From contig JAGQWZ010000533.1 in assembly GCA_020436835.1 (NCBI GenBank), positions 1 to 42,156 of the forward strand: a stretch of 42,156 bases of DNA. The letters run 5' to 3'. The notes under the pieces are model-generated. The model was not told where the DNA came from and did no database searches. It worked only from the letters and a program-made list of their open reading frames with translations. The translations under genes were made by a program, and so were the position numbers. Positions 24,173-34,399 of the stretch are shown piece after piece; position 1 is the first letter of the stretch, and each line of letters begins with the position of its first letter. Source of the stretch: Saprospiraceae bacterium (GTDB taxonomy: Bacteria; Bacteroidota; Bacteroidia; Chitinophagales; Saprospiraceae).

Positions 24173-26446
24173 ATGAAACAAAATCCCTGGGCCGGTATTC
24201 TTTTAATCATCATTTTGATGATGCTGTTAATGTGGCCTGGATTTGGTGACGTCTTTGTTCATCCAAATGGATTCCTTTTTGCTAAAGATGGAGATGGACT
24301 AAAGAATTACTTCAACCTTGGTTACTACCTCAAATATGATGAGGGACTTAGGTTTACCGGAGTTAACTATCCATATGGAGAAAACTTGCTCTACACGGAT
24401 ACGCAGCCCTTCTATGCTTTCCTTCTTAATCTCATTGACAATCATATCTGGTCAATTGGCCAGAACAGTGTAGCGATCATAAACCTGTCTATTCTGCTCG
24501 GAATGGTCCTTGCGTCAGTGCTCTTGTACTTGATCTTGATCCATTTTGGACTGCCAGCCCGTTATTCATTGATCATTGCGATCTGTATTACTTTTCTCTC
24601 GCCCCAATGGGACCGGATACATGGTCATTTAAGTCTCTCATATGCTTTCGTTGTGCCACTAGTGTGGTATGTGATGATTCGTTGTCAAACCAGTAACACA
24701 CATAGGATTCCGTGGTGTATTGCACTGTCATGTATTACGTTATTTGTCGGAGGGCTCCACCTCTATTATACGATTATGACCGCGGGTTTTATTTTAGCCT
24801 ATTTGTTGGTTCTTGGCATCAGGGCAAAGAGGTGGAATGTGCTTTACGGGAACAAATCCAATTGGGGCCTGTTGTGTGCTGCAGTCATTCCCTTTTTTGC
24901 CCTCTGGCTCTTATCCAATTTCAGTAGCCAGGTCTCTGACCGGCCTGGTTCTCCCTACGGATTCTACGTCTACCATGCCAACATACCCAGTATTTTTCTG
25001 CCCCATTATGCTGCCAGCTCAAACTTTATAAATAAACTGTTTCATCCAACTTTCAATTGGGAAGGAAGGGCCTTCATCGGTACTGCCTCTTTAATTTTTG
25101 TTCTGGGATATGCCATTAGTTTATTTCACAAAGTCAAATCGAGAATACCTGTTCTTAATCTCAATCGTGATTTGTCTAACTATACATATGCAGCCTTGAT
25201 ACTACTGGTTTTTTCGATGTGTATACCATTCGATTGGTTAAGGTTTATTCCTGAATGGTTCAGTCCTCTTAAACAATTCAGGGCTCTGGGACGCCTAAGT
25301 TGGGTTTTCTTTTACGTTATAAATGTCATAAGTGCCGTCTATATTTATCGCATTTACCAGGATCTGATTCAGGCAAAACTGAATCTTGCCTGGAGTCATA
25401 CCTTTTTGATTTTTTTTCTACTGATCTGGGTTTTCGATGCTGGTTCATTTTATGTAAACCATGGGCCCGTTTCCATCACCCAAAATGATAAGCTCGAAAA
25501 TGTGAACGATGAGTATCTCAGTAGGTTTGCGAAAGCAGGGGTGGAACCCCATGATTTCCAGGCGATATTTGCACTTCCTCTTGTTTCCAACCGGACCGAT
25601 AAGATGACATTTGAGGGTGACCTGACCGGACACAACGAAGCCATGAAGTGTGCATTCCATTCGGGGTTGCCCATTGTTCAATCTACCGCATCAAGGCCTT
25701 CACTAAGTCAGGCTTTGAGTAGCATACAGATGATCTCTTCTCCCATGATCCGCAAAGTTCGACTTCGCGACATGGATGACCGGCCACTTTTATTATTGCA
25801 TGCCCTTGGCAGCAAATTAAACCAGGGGGAACAGAAGCTCCTCCAAGAGGGGCGTCTACTATGGGAGGATACATATATTCAGTTACTGGAACTACCAGTT
25901 TCTGCTTTCAATGACTCCCTGGATGTAGTGAACAGTAGAATTGACTCTATGGTAGACCACAATGGTAGCCGAGAAGTCGAAAATGGGATCTATTGTGATT
26001 CTGCTTGCGCTGGTGTTTTCTTTAACTCTTTTGAGAATTCAAATTCGGCCAATCCTGCTTTTTGGGGAGATAGATCTTTGACCATCAAAGATGCCCAATG
26101 GCAGTTGATAGATACGACGTTGCAAATAGACAGCAGTTACCAGAGAACCATGTCGTTCTGGATATATATAGATCCTGTTTTTTCCGGTATGCCTTCGTTT
26201 GAATACTTTTACGGTGACCCTGATTCTGAATTACAGAGCGAAGGTAAGATTGAAACCCGCACTATTCCGGAAGTACAAAATGGCTGGGTTTGTGTACATA
26301 TAATGTTGAAGCCATTTTTAAGGCATCGTGTCGTCATTTACGGCAGGGATACCACAATCGACAATCTGATGATCAGAGGTACCGATCAGGATGTTTTTGT
26401 CTCGGATGGAAAGCGGAGATTATTCAACAACTATCCGGTATATTAG
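24173..26446 (+). CDS. GT-C-like polytopic membrane protein with beta-sandwich tail
   Basis: A 757-residue protein with about a dozen membrane helices in its first 450 residues. The first extracytoplasmic loop has acidic AKDGDGLKNYFNLGYYLKY, the place where GT-C glycosyltransferases keep catalytic aspartates, so a lipid-linked-sugar transferase is likely. Residues about 455-757 form a large extracytoplasmic part. Its last 150 residues look like a carbohydrate-binding jelly roll (FENSNSANPAFWGDRSLTI...FWIYIDP...NGWVCVHIML). I cannot name the family more precisely. It is followed by the DUF4956, CotH and VTC genes after a 66-base gap, so it may supply or modify the polymer that those proteins act on. 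Confidence 0.65.
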   Translation: MKQNPWAGILLIIILMMLLMWPGFGDVFVHPNGFLFAKDGDGLKNYFNLGYYLKYDEGLRFTGVNYPYGENLLYTDTQPFYAFLLNLIDNHIWSIGQNSVAIINLSILLGMVLASVLLYLILIHFGLPARYSLIIAICITFLSPQWDRIHGHLSLSYAFVVPLVWYVMIRCQTSNTHRIPWCIALSCITLFVGGLHLYYTIMTAGFILAYLLVLGIRAKRWNVLYGNKSNWGLLCAAVIPFFALWLLSNFSSQVSDRPGSPYGFYVYHANIPSIFLPHYAASSNFINKLFHPTFNWEGRAFIGTASLIFVLGYAISLFHKVKSRIPVLNLNRDLSNYTYAALILLVFSMCIPFDWLRFIPEWFSPLKQFRALGRLSWVFFYVINVISAVYIYRIYQDLIQAKLNLAWSHTFLIFFLLIWVFDAGSFYVNHGPVSITQNDKLENVNDEYLSRFAKAGVEPHDFQAIFALPLVSNRTDKMTFEGDLTGHNEAMKCAFHSGLPIVQSTASRPSLSQALSSIQMISSPMIRKVRLRDMDDRPLLLLHALGSKLNQGEQKLLQEGRLLWEDTYIQLLELPVSAFNDSLDVVNSRIDSMVDHNGSREVENGIYCDSACAGVFFNSFENSNSANPAFWGDRSLTIKDAQWQLIDTTLQIDSSYQRTMSFWIYIDPVFSGMPSFEYFYGDPDSELQSEGKIETRTIPEVQNGWVCVHIMLKPFLRHRVVIYGRDTTIDNLMIRGTDQDVFVSDGKRRLFNNYPVY

Positions 26447-26512
26447 TGATCTCAAGCCATCTAAGATTTTTTGTGGACCTTAGCTAAAAGATTGTAAAAG
26501 AACTATAACGGC

Positions 26513-27187
26513 ATGTTACGCTTTGAAGAATATTTACAGGAGTTCAATGCCTCCGTAGACCTGAGGGACTTTCTGATCAATTTGGTCGTTGCGGCAGTGC
26601 TAGCCTTATTGCTTAGGGTTTTCTACGTACGCTATGGTACCAGTGTGACAAACCGCCGAAAATTTAGTATGAATTTCATACCCCTGGCGCTCACTACATT
26701 TGTAATCATCACAGTGATAAAGTCATCTCTTGCCCTTTCCCTGGGTCTTGTAGGAGCCTTATCAATCGTACGTTTCCGTGCAGCAATCAAAGATCCCGAA
26801 GAGCTCACTTACTTGTTTTTAACCATCGCGATAGGTCTTGTCACTGGAGCAAACAAACCCATACTGGCTATCGTGGCAGTGATTTGCATACTTCCCATCA
26901 TTTTCTTCAATCAATCGATTCGAAATCGAATGCCGGTTGCTGATGATCGAATGTATATAAATATCAGGACTGATATTACTGACGTGAAAAGTATCGTTTC
27001 GATAATTGAAAAACACTTTCAATACTTGAGTTTAAAGCGGATGGATCAACGAGAAGGAAGACTCAACCTTACTTTTGTGTGCAAAGCAAATGATCTGGCA
27101 AGTCTTGATGACGCAAGGGAAAACCTCATGGCACTATCCGAACAAACTTCTGTTTCCTTTATCGATAAGCCTGATTTGGCAACATGA
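26513..27187 (+). CDS. DUF4956 membrane protein
   Basis: A 224-residue DUF4956 protein. The first half has three or four membrane helices, including the family hallmark SLALSLGLVGALSIVRFRAAIKDPEELTYLFLTIAIGL. The last 85 residues are a soluble alpha/beta domain (MYINIRTDITDVKSIVSIIEKHFQYLSLKRMD), predicted cytoplasmic. No activity is known to me. The family is repeatedly found beside VTC-type polymerases and CotH kinases, as here. The stop overlaps the CotH start in an ATGA, so translation is coupled. Confidence 0.88.
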   Translation: MLRFEEYLQEFNASVDLRDFLINLVVAAVLALLLRVFYVRYGTSVTNRRKFSMNFIPLALTTFVIITVIKSSLALSLGLVGALSIVRFRAAIKDPEELTYLFLTIAIGLVTGANKPILAIVAVICILPIIFFNQSIRNRMPVADDRMYINIRTDITDVKSIVSIIEKHFQYLSLKRMDQREGRLNLTFVCKANDLASLDDARENLMALSEQTSVSFIDKPDLAT

Positions 27188-30051
27188 TCTTAAAACAAAC
27201 CAGGAAGCAAAAATATCCTCCGTCCTTTTATCTGTGGTTTATTCCATTGATCGTGATCGGGATGGTCTATGCTTATTTCCCTGACCAAACCGATGATGCG
27301 CTACCCTTTTCAACGGCGCCCTTGGGCGATGTTAAGGTTTTTGAGACAGATTTAGAGACTTTTGAGGGAAACCTGTTTTTGGCTGATTCGCATCAATTTG
27401 AAGGAGCGAATTTGAGAAGCACCCAATTCGTTCATAGTGGTCAGTATAGTATCGAATTGGACAGAGACAATATTTACGGACTGACAACCTGGTTCATACC
27501 ACCAACCAAAGAGGCAACTTACCACGCTAGCATCTATCGCTACAATCCCGATGGTTTGATTGCCCCTCTGGTCATCGCCGGTTCGAATTCAGATGAGCTT
27601 TATATTACGGAACAGGAAGGTCACTTTGAATCTACCGATTCGGTCTGGGAGGTCATACATGCCACTTTCCAGGTTCCACCTGACATCGATTCATTGAAAC
27701 TCTACTGTCTTGTTTCATCACAGACAGCAGGAAAAGTCTATTTTGATGATTTCACTTTATCTATTTCCGACCTGGAACTGATCAGTGCTGTACCCCTTCC
27801 AATTCTTGATCTTGAAATCGGAGATGATGGCCTTCGAAAACTTAAGCAAAAAAGATTGAGTGCCTGGAATGATGGCATTTTAGTGTCAGCGGAGGATGAT
27901 TGGGTGAAAGCCAGATTACGATATGACGATCAAGAGAAAAAGGCAAAAATTCGGCTCAAGGGAGACTGGCTCGATCATCTGAGAGGCAACAATTGGTCCT
28001 TCCGGGTCAATCTTAAGGATCCGGAATCACTTTGGGGTATGGTTGAGTTTAACTTACAGAAACCCGATACCCGGGGATTGATGAATGAATGGATTTATCA
28101 TAAACTTCTTGCCGAACATGACATATTGAGCCCGAAATACGAATTTATCATCCTGCGGATTAATGGAGAATCAAGAGGGATCTATGCGTGTGAGGAACAC
28201 TTTCATAAAGAACTGGTCGAATCTCAGAATCGACGGGAAGGACCGATACTGAAGTTTTCGGAGGCAAGAATGTGGAATGGTGTCAAACGTCAGTTTGATG
28301 ACCTTGGAAATGGACAATATGTCCTTGAAAATGATAAAGAGCAATCCTATCATTCGGCCCCGATAGAGGCTTTTGATGATAAAGTGGTACAAGGCAATCC
28401 CGACTTGAGGAAAGTCTATGAGCGGGGTTTTGAGTTAATGAATGAATACAGGAGGGGATCCATTGACCTGGGAAGGATTTTTGATGTGGAAAGAGTGGGT
28501 AAATATTTAGCTATCATTGATCTTTTAAGAGCCTACCATAGCCTCACCTGGCATAATCAAAGATGGTACTATAATCCTCTGTCGGATCGATTAGAACCAA
28601 TCGGCTTCGATGGCTTCACTACTGACGAGCCCAAATTGAGTCCTGGCTTTACTCTGGCTGCCGAAGAAGCTTATAAGGGGAAGTATGATAAATATGAACC
28701 ATACAAGCAGCTCTATCAAAATCCACAAATTGCTGCTGTCTACATTAGATATTTGGATTCTTTATCGACCAGATCTTACCTTACTTCTTTTTTCGAAAGC
28801 ATAGATTCCAGTTTGGTATCGAATGCAGTGGCGCTTCAGGAAGAATATAAGATTGAAACATTTCAGCGACACCGGTACATCGATCATGCCAGCAGAATTA
28901 GACTGACCGTTCCAGCCTATCCGGAAAGTATCGAGTGTTCTCATTCGGGTCCAGACAAATTGTATATCATAAATCACCATGTATTACCCATCAAAGTTTA
29001 TGGAAGAAAGAAGAAATCGATCGTCATATTTCCCTCCGAATATCTCTATTCAGGTAAAGAGTTCCCGTGGCATAGATCCGCTAGTGAAGTACAATTCAGT
29101 GTATTAGGCCTTGATTCGTTATATTCTTCGCCGATTTTACCGTTTTCGAACGATCTTACTTTCACTAACCGGGAAGAGACGGACTCATTGCACCCATTAC
29201 TTATTTTCCAGGATTCAACTTCATATGTTTTGCTGTCTGGAAGGACGAGCAAATCAATTGTAGTACCTGAAGGAAAAACATTGTTGGTCCCCGAGGGCAC
29301 CAATCTGGTCCTAAACGAAAATGCTTATCTACTCGTTCAGGGTGCAATAAAGATCGGTGGTAAGAAAGAAAATCCCGTGATTATTGAATCTGACGACGGA
29401 ACAGGTGCTGTGGTAGTGCGCGGTGCGATTGAAAAAAGCTACATGACCAACGTCACTTTTAGACATCTTGGACGGGTAAATAAAGATGGATATCTTCTGA
29501 CAGGAGGGGTGACGATTTTTGAATCTCCGATTACATTAGATCAATGCGTGTTCAGGGATAATACCGCTGAAGACGCTCTTAATATCGTTCGATCACGGTT
29601 TGAGATGACTGAGTGTGTTTTTGAAAACACCGCATTTGATGCGTTCGATTCTGATTTTTCTGAGGGAACTCTTCGGCATTGCAACTTTGTTAATGCTGGA
29701 AATGATGCAATCGATTTTTCCGGAAGCGAGTGTAGTGTCTCTGATTGTACTTTAAAGATGATAGGTGATAAAGGAATTTCGGTGGGTGAAAACTCTAAAG
29801 TTAAGGTGCATAGTCTGATGATAAATGATGCAAATATTGGCCTTGCGTCCAAAGACCTTTCAATTCTGGAGGTTGATTACGTCAGCTTTGAGAGGGTAAA
29901 TACGTGCTTTACAGCCTATCAGAAAAAAGCAACCTTTGGCCCGGCCAAGATTTATGTGAAAGACTATGAAACTAAAAGGATCGGAAGAATTCATCTCATC
30001 GAACAGGGGTCCATTCTGGATCTTCCAGAAACTGGGAATACTTCGGATTGA
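27184..30051 (+). CDS. CotH-kinase protein with lectin-like and beta-helix domains
   Basis: A 955-residue membrane-anchored, extracytoplasmic protein. Order: one N-terminal membrane helix (about 15-33); a jelly-roll domain (about 45-195; SGQYSIELDRDN...YFDDFTLSI), similar in layout to the tail of the 24173-26446 protein; a CotH kinase domain (about 210-600); and a right-handed parallel beta-helix (about 690-930). CotH landmarks are IRLKGDWLDHL (about 255), KPDTRGLMNEWIYHKLLAEHDILSPKYEFIILRINGESRGIYACEEH and WHNQRWYYNPLSDRLEPIGFDG (about 455-476), where Asn and Asp fit the ATP/metal positions of CotH. CotH of Bacillus phosphorylates spore coat proteins; a target here is unknown. The start overlaps the DUF4956 gene by four bases; the VTC gene follows six bases later. 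Confidence 0.88.
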   Translation: MILKQTRKQKYPPSFYLWFIPLIVIGMVYAYFPDQTDDALPFSTAPLGDVKVFETDLETFEGNLFLADSHQFEGANLRSTQFVHSGQYSIELDRDNIYGLTTWFIPPTKEATYHASIYRYNPDGLIAPLVIAGSNSDELYITEQEGHFESTDSVWEVIHATFQVPPDIDSLKLYCLVSSQTAGKVYFDDFTLSISDLELISAVPLPILDLEIGDDGLRKLKQKRLSAWNDGILVSAEDDWVKARLRYDDQEKKAKIRLKGDWLDHLRGNNWSFRVNLKDPESLWGMVEFNLQKPDTRGLMNEWIYHKLLAEHDILSPKYEFIILRINGESRGIYACEEHFHKELVESQNRREGPILKFSEARMWNGVKRQFDDLGNGQYVLENDKEQSYHSAPIEAFDDKVVQGNPDLRKVYERGFELMNEYRRGSIDLGRIFDVERVGKYLAIIDLLRAYHSLTWHNQRWYYNPLSDRLEPIGFDGFTTDEPKLSPGFTLAAEEAYKGKYDKYEPYKQLYQNPQIAAVYIRYLDSLSTRSYLTSFFESIDSSLVSNAVALQEEYKIETFQRHRYIDHASRIRLTVPAYPESIECSHSGPDKLYIINHHVLPIKVYGRKKKSIVIFPSEYLYSGKEFPWHRSASEVQFSVLGLDSLYSSPILPFSNDLTFTNREETDSLHPLLIFQDSTSYVLLSGRTSKSIVVPEGKTLLVPEGTNLVLNENAYLLVQGAIKIGGKKENPVIIESDDGTGAVVVRGAIEKSYMTNVTFRHLGRVNKDGYLLTGGVTIFESPITLDQCVFRDNTAEDALNIVRSRFEMTECVFENTAFDAFDSDFSEGTLRHCNFVNAGNDAIDFSGSECSVSDCTLKMIGDKGISVGENSKVKVHSLMINDANIGLASKDLSILEVDYVSFERVNTCFTAYQKKATFGPAKIYVKDYETKRIGRIHLIEQGSILDLPETGNTSD

Positions 30052-30057
30052 TATCGG

Positions 30058-30681
30058 ATGAGATACGAACTAAAATATTACTTGACTGAAGGCGATTATG
30101 ATCGATTCATTGCGGTGGTAAATGAACATCCTGCTGGTTTTGTGAAAAACTATCCCGACCGGACCGTCAATAATATTTATCTCGACTCCCCCGATCTCGA
30201 CAGTTGGCACGAGACTCAATTTGGCTTGTCAGAGAGAAAAAAATACAGAATTCGCTGGTATGGTGATTGGGAACGGATGGAGCAGCCCGCGCTCGAAATC
30301 AAGGTAAAACAAAACCAACTCGGCACTAAATTAGTATACCCTCTTCGATCATTGAACTGGGACTCATTGTCCAAAGATATCGATCATATAAAGGCAGATT
30401 TATCCCTGCCTCATCACCTCATGATCTCTTCCACTAACTTCTATTCGCGAAGTTATTTTGAATCCCATTGCGGGATTTACCGGATCACTATTGATAAAGA
30501 ACTACATTTTGGAAACGGCCTTTACAATCTGGTAAAGCCCGAAATTCCTAGTAGGTGGGGAGTGATGGAGTTAAAATATGATCTGACGGACGATCAGGAT
30601 TCAGATTGGGTTAAACAGTTTATCCCTTTTCAGCGTTCCAAGTTTTCAAAGTATGTAAATGCGCTCTATCTCACAAGATAA
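30058..30681 (+). CDS. VTC-domain polyphosphate polymerase
   Basis: A 207-residue protein that is essentially one VTC tunnel domain. It opens with RYELKYYLTEGDYDRF and carries the phosphate-binding RxR of KYRIRWYGD (about residues 62-68), the ExK of ALEIKVKQN (about 78-86), the metal-site glutamate in GVMELKYD and the Lys pair in RSKFSKYVNALY. These match the residues that line the polyphosphate channel of yeast Vtc4, so polymerase activity from ATP is plausible. It lacks SPX and membrane domains, unlike Vtc4. The adjacent DUF4956 membrane protein could provide the membrane part. It is the last gene of the run; no clear terminator is seen in the following 228 bases. Confidence 0.88.
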   Translation: MRYELKYYLTEGDYDRFIAVVNEHPAGFVKNYPDRTVNNIYLDSPDLDSWHETQFGLSERKKYRIRWYGDWERMEQPALEIKVKQNQLGTKLVYPLRSLNWDSLSKDIDHIKADLSLPHHLMISSTNFYSRSYFESHCGIYRITIDKELHFGNGLYNLVKPEIPSRWGVMELKYDLTDDQDSDWVKQFIPFQRSKFSKYVNALYLTR

Positions 30682-30909
30682 GGCCCATTTCATTGCAGTC
30701 GGCTTTTGTAGTGGTTTAATTACATGGTTTCCGGGGGGATTTTCTGACATTTCTATGGGTGATACGGTTATTAGTTGCCTTATTCATCGAAAGAACTTAA
30801 ATTGATTGTTTGTTTACGTCAAAACAAAGGGAAAGCTGACCTATATCTATAAATTTAAAAATGCCTCAGCATTTAGGAACAATTTTTGTGATTAGATTAT
30901 CAACGTTTT

Positions 30910-33900
30910 ATGTCCCGAGAAAAGACAAATTATGATCTGCTGATTGAGAAACTTGATCAGTTTATTCGAAAGTTCTATATAAACCAGCTAATCAGAGGTG
31001 GTCTTTACAGCATAGGATTAATTGTCCTCTGTTTCCTGTTCTTTGCCATTGCTGAATACTTCTTCTATTTTAAGCCAATCTATAGAAAGCTAATCTTGTT
31101 TTCGTTTATCGGAATTTCACTTTTTGCCCTCGTGAAGTGGGTAGCCATTCCGTTGGTACATTATTTCCGGTTGGGTAAAATCATCTCTCATCAGAAGGCA
31201 GCAGAGATTATCGGCGAACATTTTGTTTCGGTGAAAGATAAGTTGGTCAACATTCTTCAATTGAATCAACAGTTGACCGACCCGCAATCTCAATCGTTGA
31301 TTATCGCTTCCATCAACCAGAAATCCAAAGAAATTGAACCCGTGCCCTTCCAGTCGGCAATTGATCTGTCGAAAAACCGGAAATATTTACCATACGCTTT
31401 ACCTCCTCTGTTGCTGCTTTTAGGTCTTATCGTTGGTGCCCCAAGTTTGATCAAAGATCCAACCAATCGGATCCTGAAGAACAACCAAATCTTCGAGCGT
31501 GAAGCACCTTTTCATTTTCAGTTGGACAATCAGAATCTTGAAGTGCCTCAATACGAAGACTTCCATCTCGATGTTAAGATTACCGGTGACTACTTGCCCC
31601 AAAACGCTTATGTGGTCGTCAATGGATTTCAATATAAAATGAAAAAACTTGAGGCTGATCACTACGCTTACACGTTCAATAATGTGCAGCAGAACCAAAA
31701 GTTTTCATTTGAATCCGAGGGAATCAACAGCATTGATTATGAACTTAGCGTCCTGAAGAAACCAAATATTCTCGATTTCAAGACCTCGCTCGACTACCCG
31801 GCTTACCTGGGAAGAACAGACGAAGCTCTCACTAACGTCGGTGATCTGGTTGTACCGGAAGGAACTAAAATTGATTGGATCCTTCAATCTGTGAATACCG
31901 ACCATGTATCCTATGTTTTTGGCAGTGAAGCACCGAATGATGCCCAAAGGCTCGATGCTGACGCCTACACGTTCAGTAGCAGAGTCTATCACAACACATC
32001 ATATAAACTGGTTGTGGGTAACGATGCTCTACCAAATTCAGATTCCATCAGCTATACGATTTCAGTCATTCCAGATCAATATCCCAGTATCAGTGTCAAG
32101 CAATTTGTAGATAGCATGGACCAGAAACTTTTGTATCTGGTCGGTGATGCTTCAGATGACTACGGGTTGCGAAATGTAACCTTCAATTACCAGATCAATA
32201 ATAAGGACAGAGCAACCGGAGACCTTAACTCAGTCCCAATGCGAGAACCGACAGGCAAAACATCCACTTTTGATCACGTTTTTGATATTCATAAACTTGA
32301 CCTTAAACCAGGAGATGAAGTCACTTATTACTTTGAGGCCTGGGATAATGATGGTATTAATGGCAGCAAGAGCACACGATCTTCATTATTGAAGTTTATG
32401 CAACCAACCGCTGAGGAGTTTGCGGAAAAAGAAGACGCCAACGAAGAAGATATTAAGAATAAACTTGACCAATCTCTCAAAGAATCACAGAAAATCAAGG
32501 AGGATTTCCGCTCACTCCGGGAAAAGATGCTTCAAGAGAAATCGGTTGATTGGCAAATGAAAAAAGAACTTCAAGATCTGTTAGACAGACAGAAAAGTCT
32601 GGAAGATCAAATCGAAAATGCTAAAGAAAAGTTCGAGGAAAACCTCAAGAATCAGGAAGAGTTTGATGAATTGACCGAAGAAACAATTGAAAAACAGGAA
32701 AAGATTCAGGAGCTATTTGAAGAACTGGCAGACGAAGAAACCAAGGAGTTGATGGAAAAGATCCAGGAATTAATGGAAGAGCTTAAAAAAGATGAGGCGC
32801 TTCAATTAATGGAGGATATGGAGTTTAATGAGGACGAGCTTTCCATGGAACTGGAACGTCTGAAGGAATTGTTTAAGCAGCTCGAATTGGAAAGAGATGT
32901 AATGCAGGAATTGGAGAAGCTTAAAGAACTAGCTAAAGAACAAGAAGCCCTGGCGGAAGAAACTGAGGGTGAAGAAGAACAGAAGAGTGCTTTGAATGAG
33001 GAACAGGAAAAGGAAAATGCGGAGGAAAATCAAGCACAGCAAACTGACGAGAATAATAGCCAGGAAAACGGAGAAAACGATCAACAACAGGATGCGGAAG
33101 AACAGCAACAAGCTGGACAAGAGCAAGAAAAGACACTGGAAGAACAGCAAGAGGATATCAACGAAGCCTTCGAAGACATTAAGAAAACCCTGGAAGAACT
33201 GAGTGAAAAAAATCAGGAACTGCAGGCACCTAAGAATATGGGTGAGCACCAGGAACAAAGTGAAGATATTCAACAAGACCTGAATCAGAGCCTTGAGCAA
33301 CTTCAAAAGCAGCAAAACCAAAATGCCAGCAAATCACAGAAAAATGCCAGTCAGAAGATGCAGGAAATGGCTGAGCAAATGCAACAACAAATGCAGGAAG
33401 GTGATATGCAACAGATGGCTGAGGATATGCAAGCTATGCGACAGCTGCTCGAAAATCTAATCGGGTTGAGCTTTGATCAGGAATCTCTGATCGAAGATTT
33501 CAATAAAACCCACACCAGCACACCCTCATATACCGGTCTAATTCAACAACAACATAAACTGGAAGATGATTTTCACCTGATCGAGGATAGTCTGCAGGCT
33601 TTGAGTCAGAGGGTTTATCAGATCGAGTCTTTCGTGCTGGAAAAAGTGGCAGAAATCAACAACCACATGTCTAAGAGTCTTCAATTGCTAGAGGATCGCA
33701 AAAAAGCTCAGGCATCCGACAATCAGCAGCGTGTAATGAAAAACGTGAATGATTTAGCCCTGATGTTCAGTGAATCCATGAATCAAATGCAACAGCAGAT
33801 GGCTGCAATGATGTCTGGTCAACAAATGTGTACCAAACCCGGAGGCGCTAAACCTAATGATGGAAACGAGGGCATGCCAATGGATAAAATCTCGGAGGGT

Positions 33901-34395
33901 CAGAAAAACCTGAACGGAGAAATGCAGAAAATGAAAGAAGGAATGCAGGAGGGTGAAGGTGAAGGTGGCTCCAGCAAGGAATTTGCTCAAATGGCAGCAA
34001 AACAAGCAGCGCTCCGAAAAGCCCTGCGTGACATCCAAAATCAGAAACAGGGGCAGGGTCAGGGATCAAAGGAGCTGGAAGAGATTTTGCAACAAATGGA
34101 TAAGATTGAAACTGATTTAGTCAATAAACGGTTAACAAATGAGATGTTGAAAAGGCAAGAGGAGATTCTTACTCGTCTGTTGGAGTCTGAGCGAGCAGAA
34201 AGGGAAAAAGAGTACGACAACAAACGCGAATCCAGAACTGCCGAAAACACCGAACGAAAATTACCTCCTTCCATTGAGGAATATCTCAAAGAAAGGGAGG
34301 CCCAAATAGAGCCTTTTAAGACAGTATCACCAGCCCTTAAGCCATACTACAAACAATTGGTGGAAGAATACTATAAATCGCTTAAAGAAAATTAG
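30910..34395 (+). CDS. DUF4175 giant membrane/coiled-coil protein
   Basis: An 1161-residue DUF4175 protein. Two membrane helices near the start (about 27-48 and 60-80) and a third at about 158-178 (YALPPLLLLLGLIVGA) anchor it. Extracytoplasmic Ig-like beta-sandwich domains follow (about 190-500). From about 505 to 870 it is an extended, Glu/Gln/Lys-rich coiled coil (LQDLLDRQKSLEDQIENAKEKFEE; QMQQQMQEGDMQQMAEDMQ). The Met/Gln-rich part (about 860-1030) and a helical C-terminus (PPSIEEYLKEREAQIEPF) complete it. The family is common in Bacteroidota and of unknown function. The small ATPase gene starts four bases after the stop, suggesting coupling. Long reverse-strand open frames inside are a by-product of the biased codons. 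Confidence 0.88.
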   Translation: MSREKTNYDLLIEKLDQFIRKFYINQLIRGGLYSIGLIVLCFLFFAIAEYFFYFKPIYRKLILFSFIGISLFALVKWVAIPLVHYFRLGKIISHQKAAEIIGEHFVSVKDKLVNILQLNQQLTDPQSQSLIIASINQKSKEIEPVPFQSAIDLSKNRKYLPYALPPLLLLLGLIVGAPSLIKDPTNRILKNNQIFEREAPFHFQLDNQNLEVPQYEDFHLDVKITGDYLPQNAYVVVNGFQYKMKKLEADHYAYTFNNVQQNQKFSFESEGINSIDYELSVLKKPNILDFKTSLDYPAYLGRTDEALTNVGDLVVPEGTKIDWILQSVNTDHVSYVFGSEAPNDAQRLDADAYTFSSRVYHNTSYKLVVGNDALPNSDSISYTISVIPDQYPSISVKQFVDSMDQKLLYLVGDASDDYGLRNVTFNYQINNKDRATGDLNSVPMREPTGKTSTFDHVFDIHKLDLKPGDEVTYYFEAWDNDGINGSKSTRSSLLKFMQPTAEEFAEKEDANEEDIKNKLDQSLKESQKIKEDFRSLREKMLQEKSVDWQMKKELQDLLDRQKSLEDQIENAKEKFEENLKNQEEFDELTEETIEKQEKIQELFEELADEETKELMEKIQELMEELKKDEALQLMEDMEFNEDELSMELERLKELFKQLELERDVMQELEKLKELAKEQEALAEETEGEEEQKSALNEEQEKENAEENQAQQTDENNSQENGENDQQQDAEEQQQAGQEQEKTLEEQQEDINEAFEDIKKTLEELSEKNQELQAPKNMGEHQEQSEDIQQDLNQSLEQLQKQQNQNASKSQKNASQKMQEMAEQMQQQMQEGDMQQMAEDMQAMRQLLENLIGLSFDQESLIEDFNKTHTSTPSYTGLIQQQHKLEDDFHLIEDSLQALSQRVYQIESFVLEKVAEINNHMSKSLQLLEDRKKAQASDNQQRVMKNVNDLALMFSESMNQMQQQMAAMMSGQQMCTKPGGAKPNDGNEGMPMDKISEGQKNLNGEMQKMKEGMQEGEGEGGSSKEFAQMAAKQAALRKALRDIQNQKQGQGQGSKELEEILQQMDKIETDLVNKRLTNEMLKRQEEILTRLLESERAEREKEYDNKRESRTAENTERKLPPSIEEYLKEREAQIEPFKTVSPALKPYYKQLVEEYYKSLKEN

Positions 34396-34399
34396 ATCC

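Noticed and set aside
30809..30828. TTTGTTT/AAACAAA inverted repeat after the VTC gene
   Set aside because: Low-complexity, seven base pairs, and no supporting promoter or terminator context.
30859..30874. AAATGC/GCATTT hairpin before the DUF4175 gene, considered as terminator of the VTC operon
   Set aside because: Stem of six base pairs and no immediate U-run; too weak to call.
32929..33321. Long hydrophobic minus-strand frames opposite the DUF4175 gene
   Set aside because: They are the reverse reading of Glu/Gln/Lys-rich codons, which gives Leu/Phe-rich artefacts.
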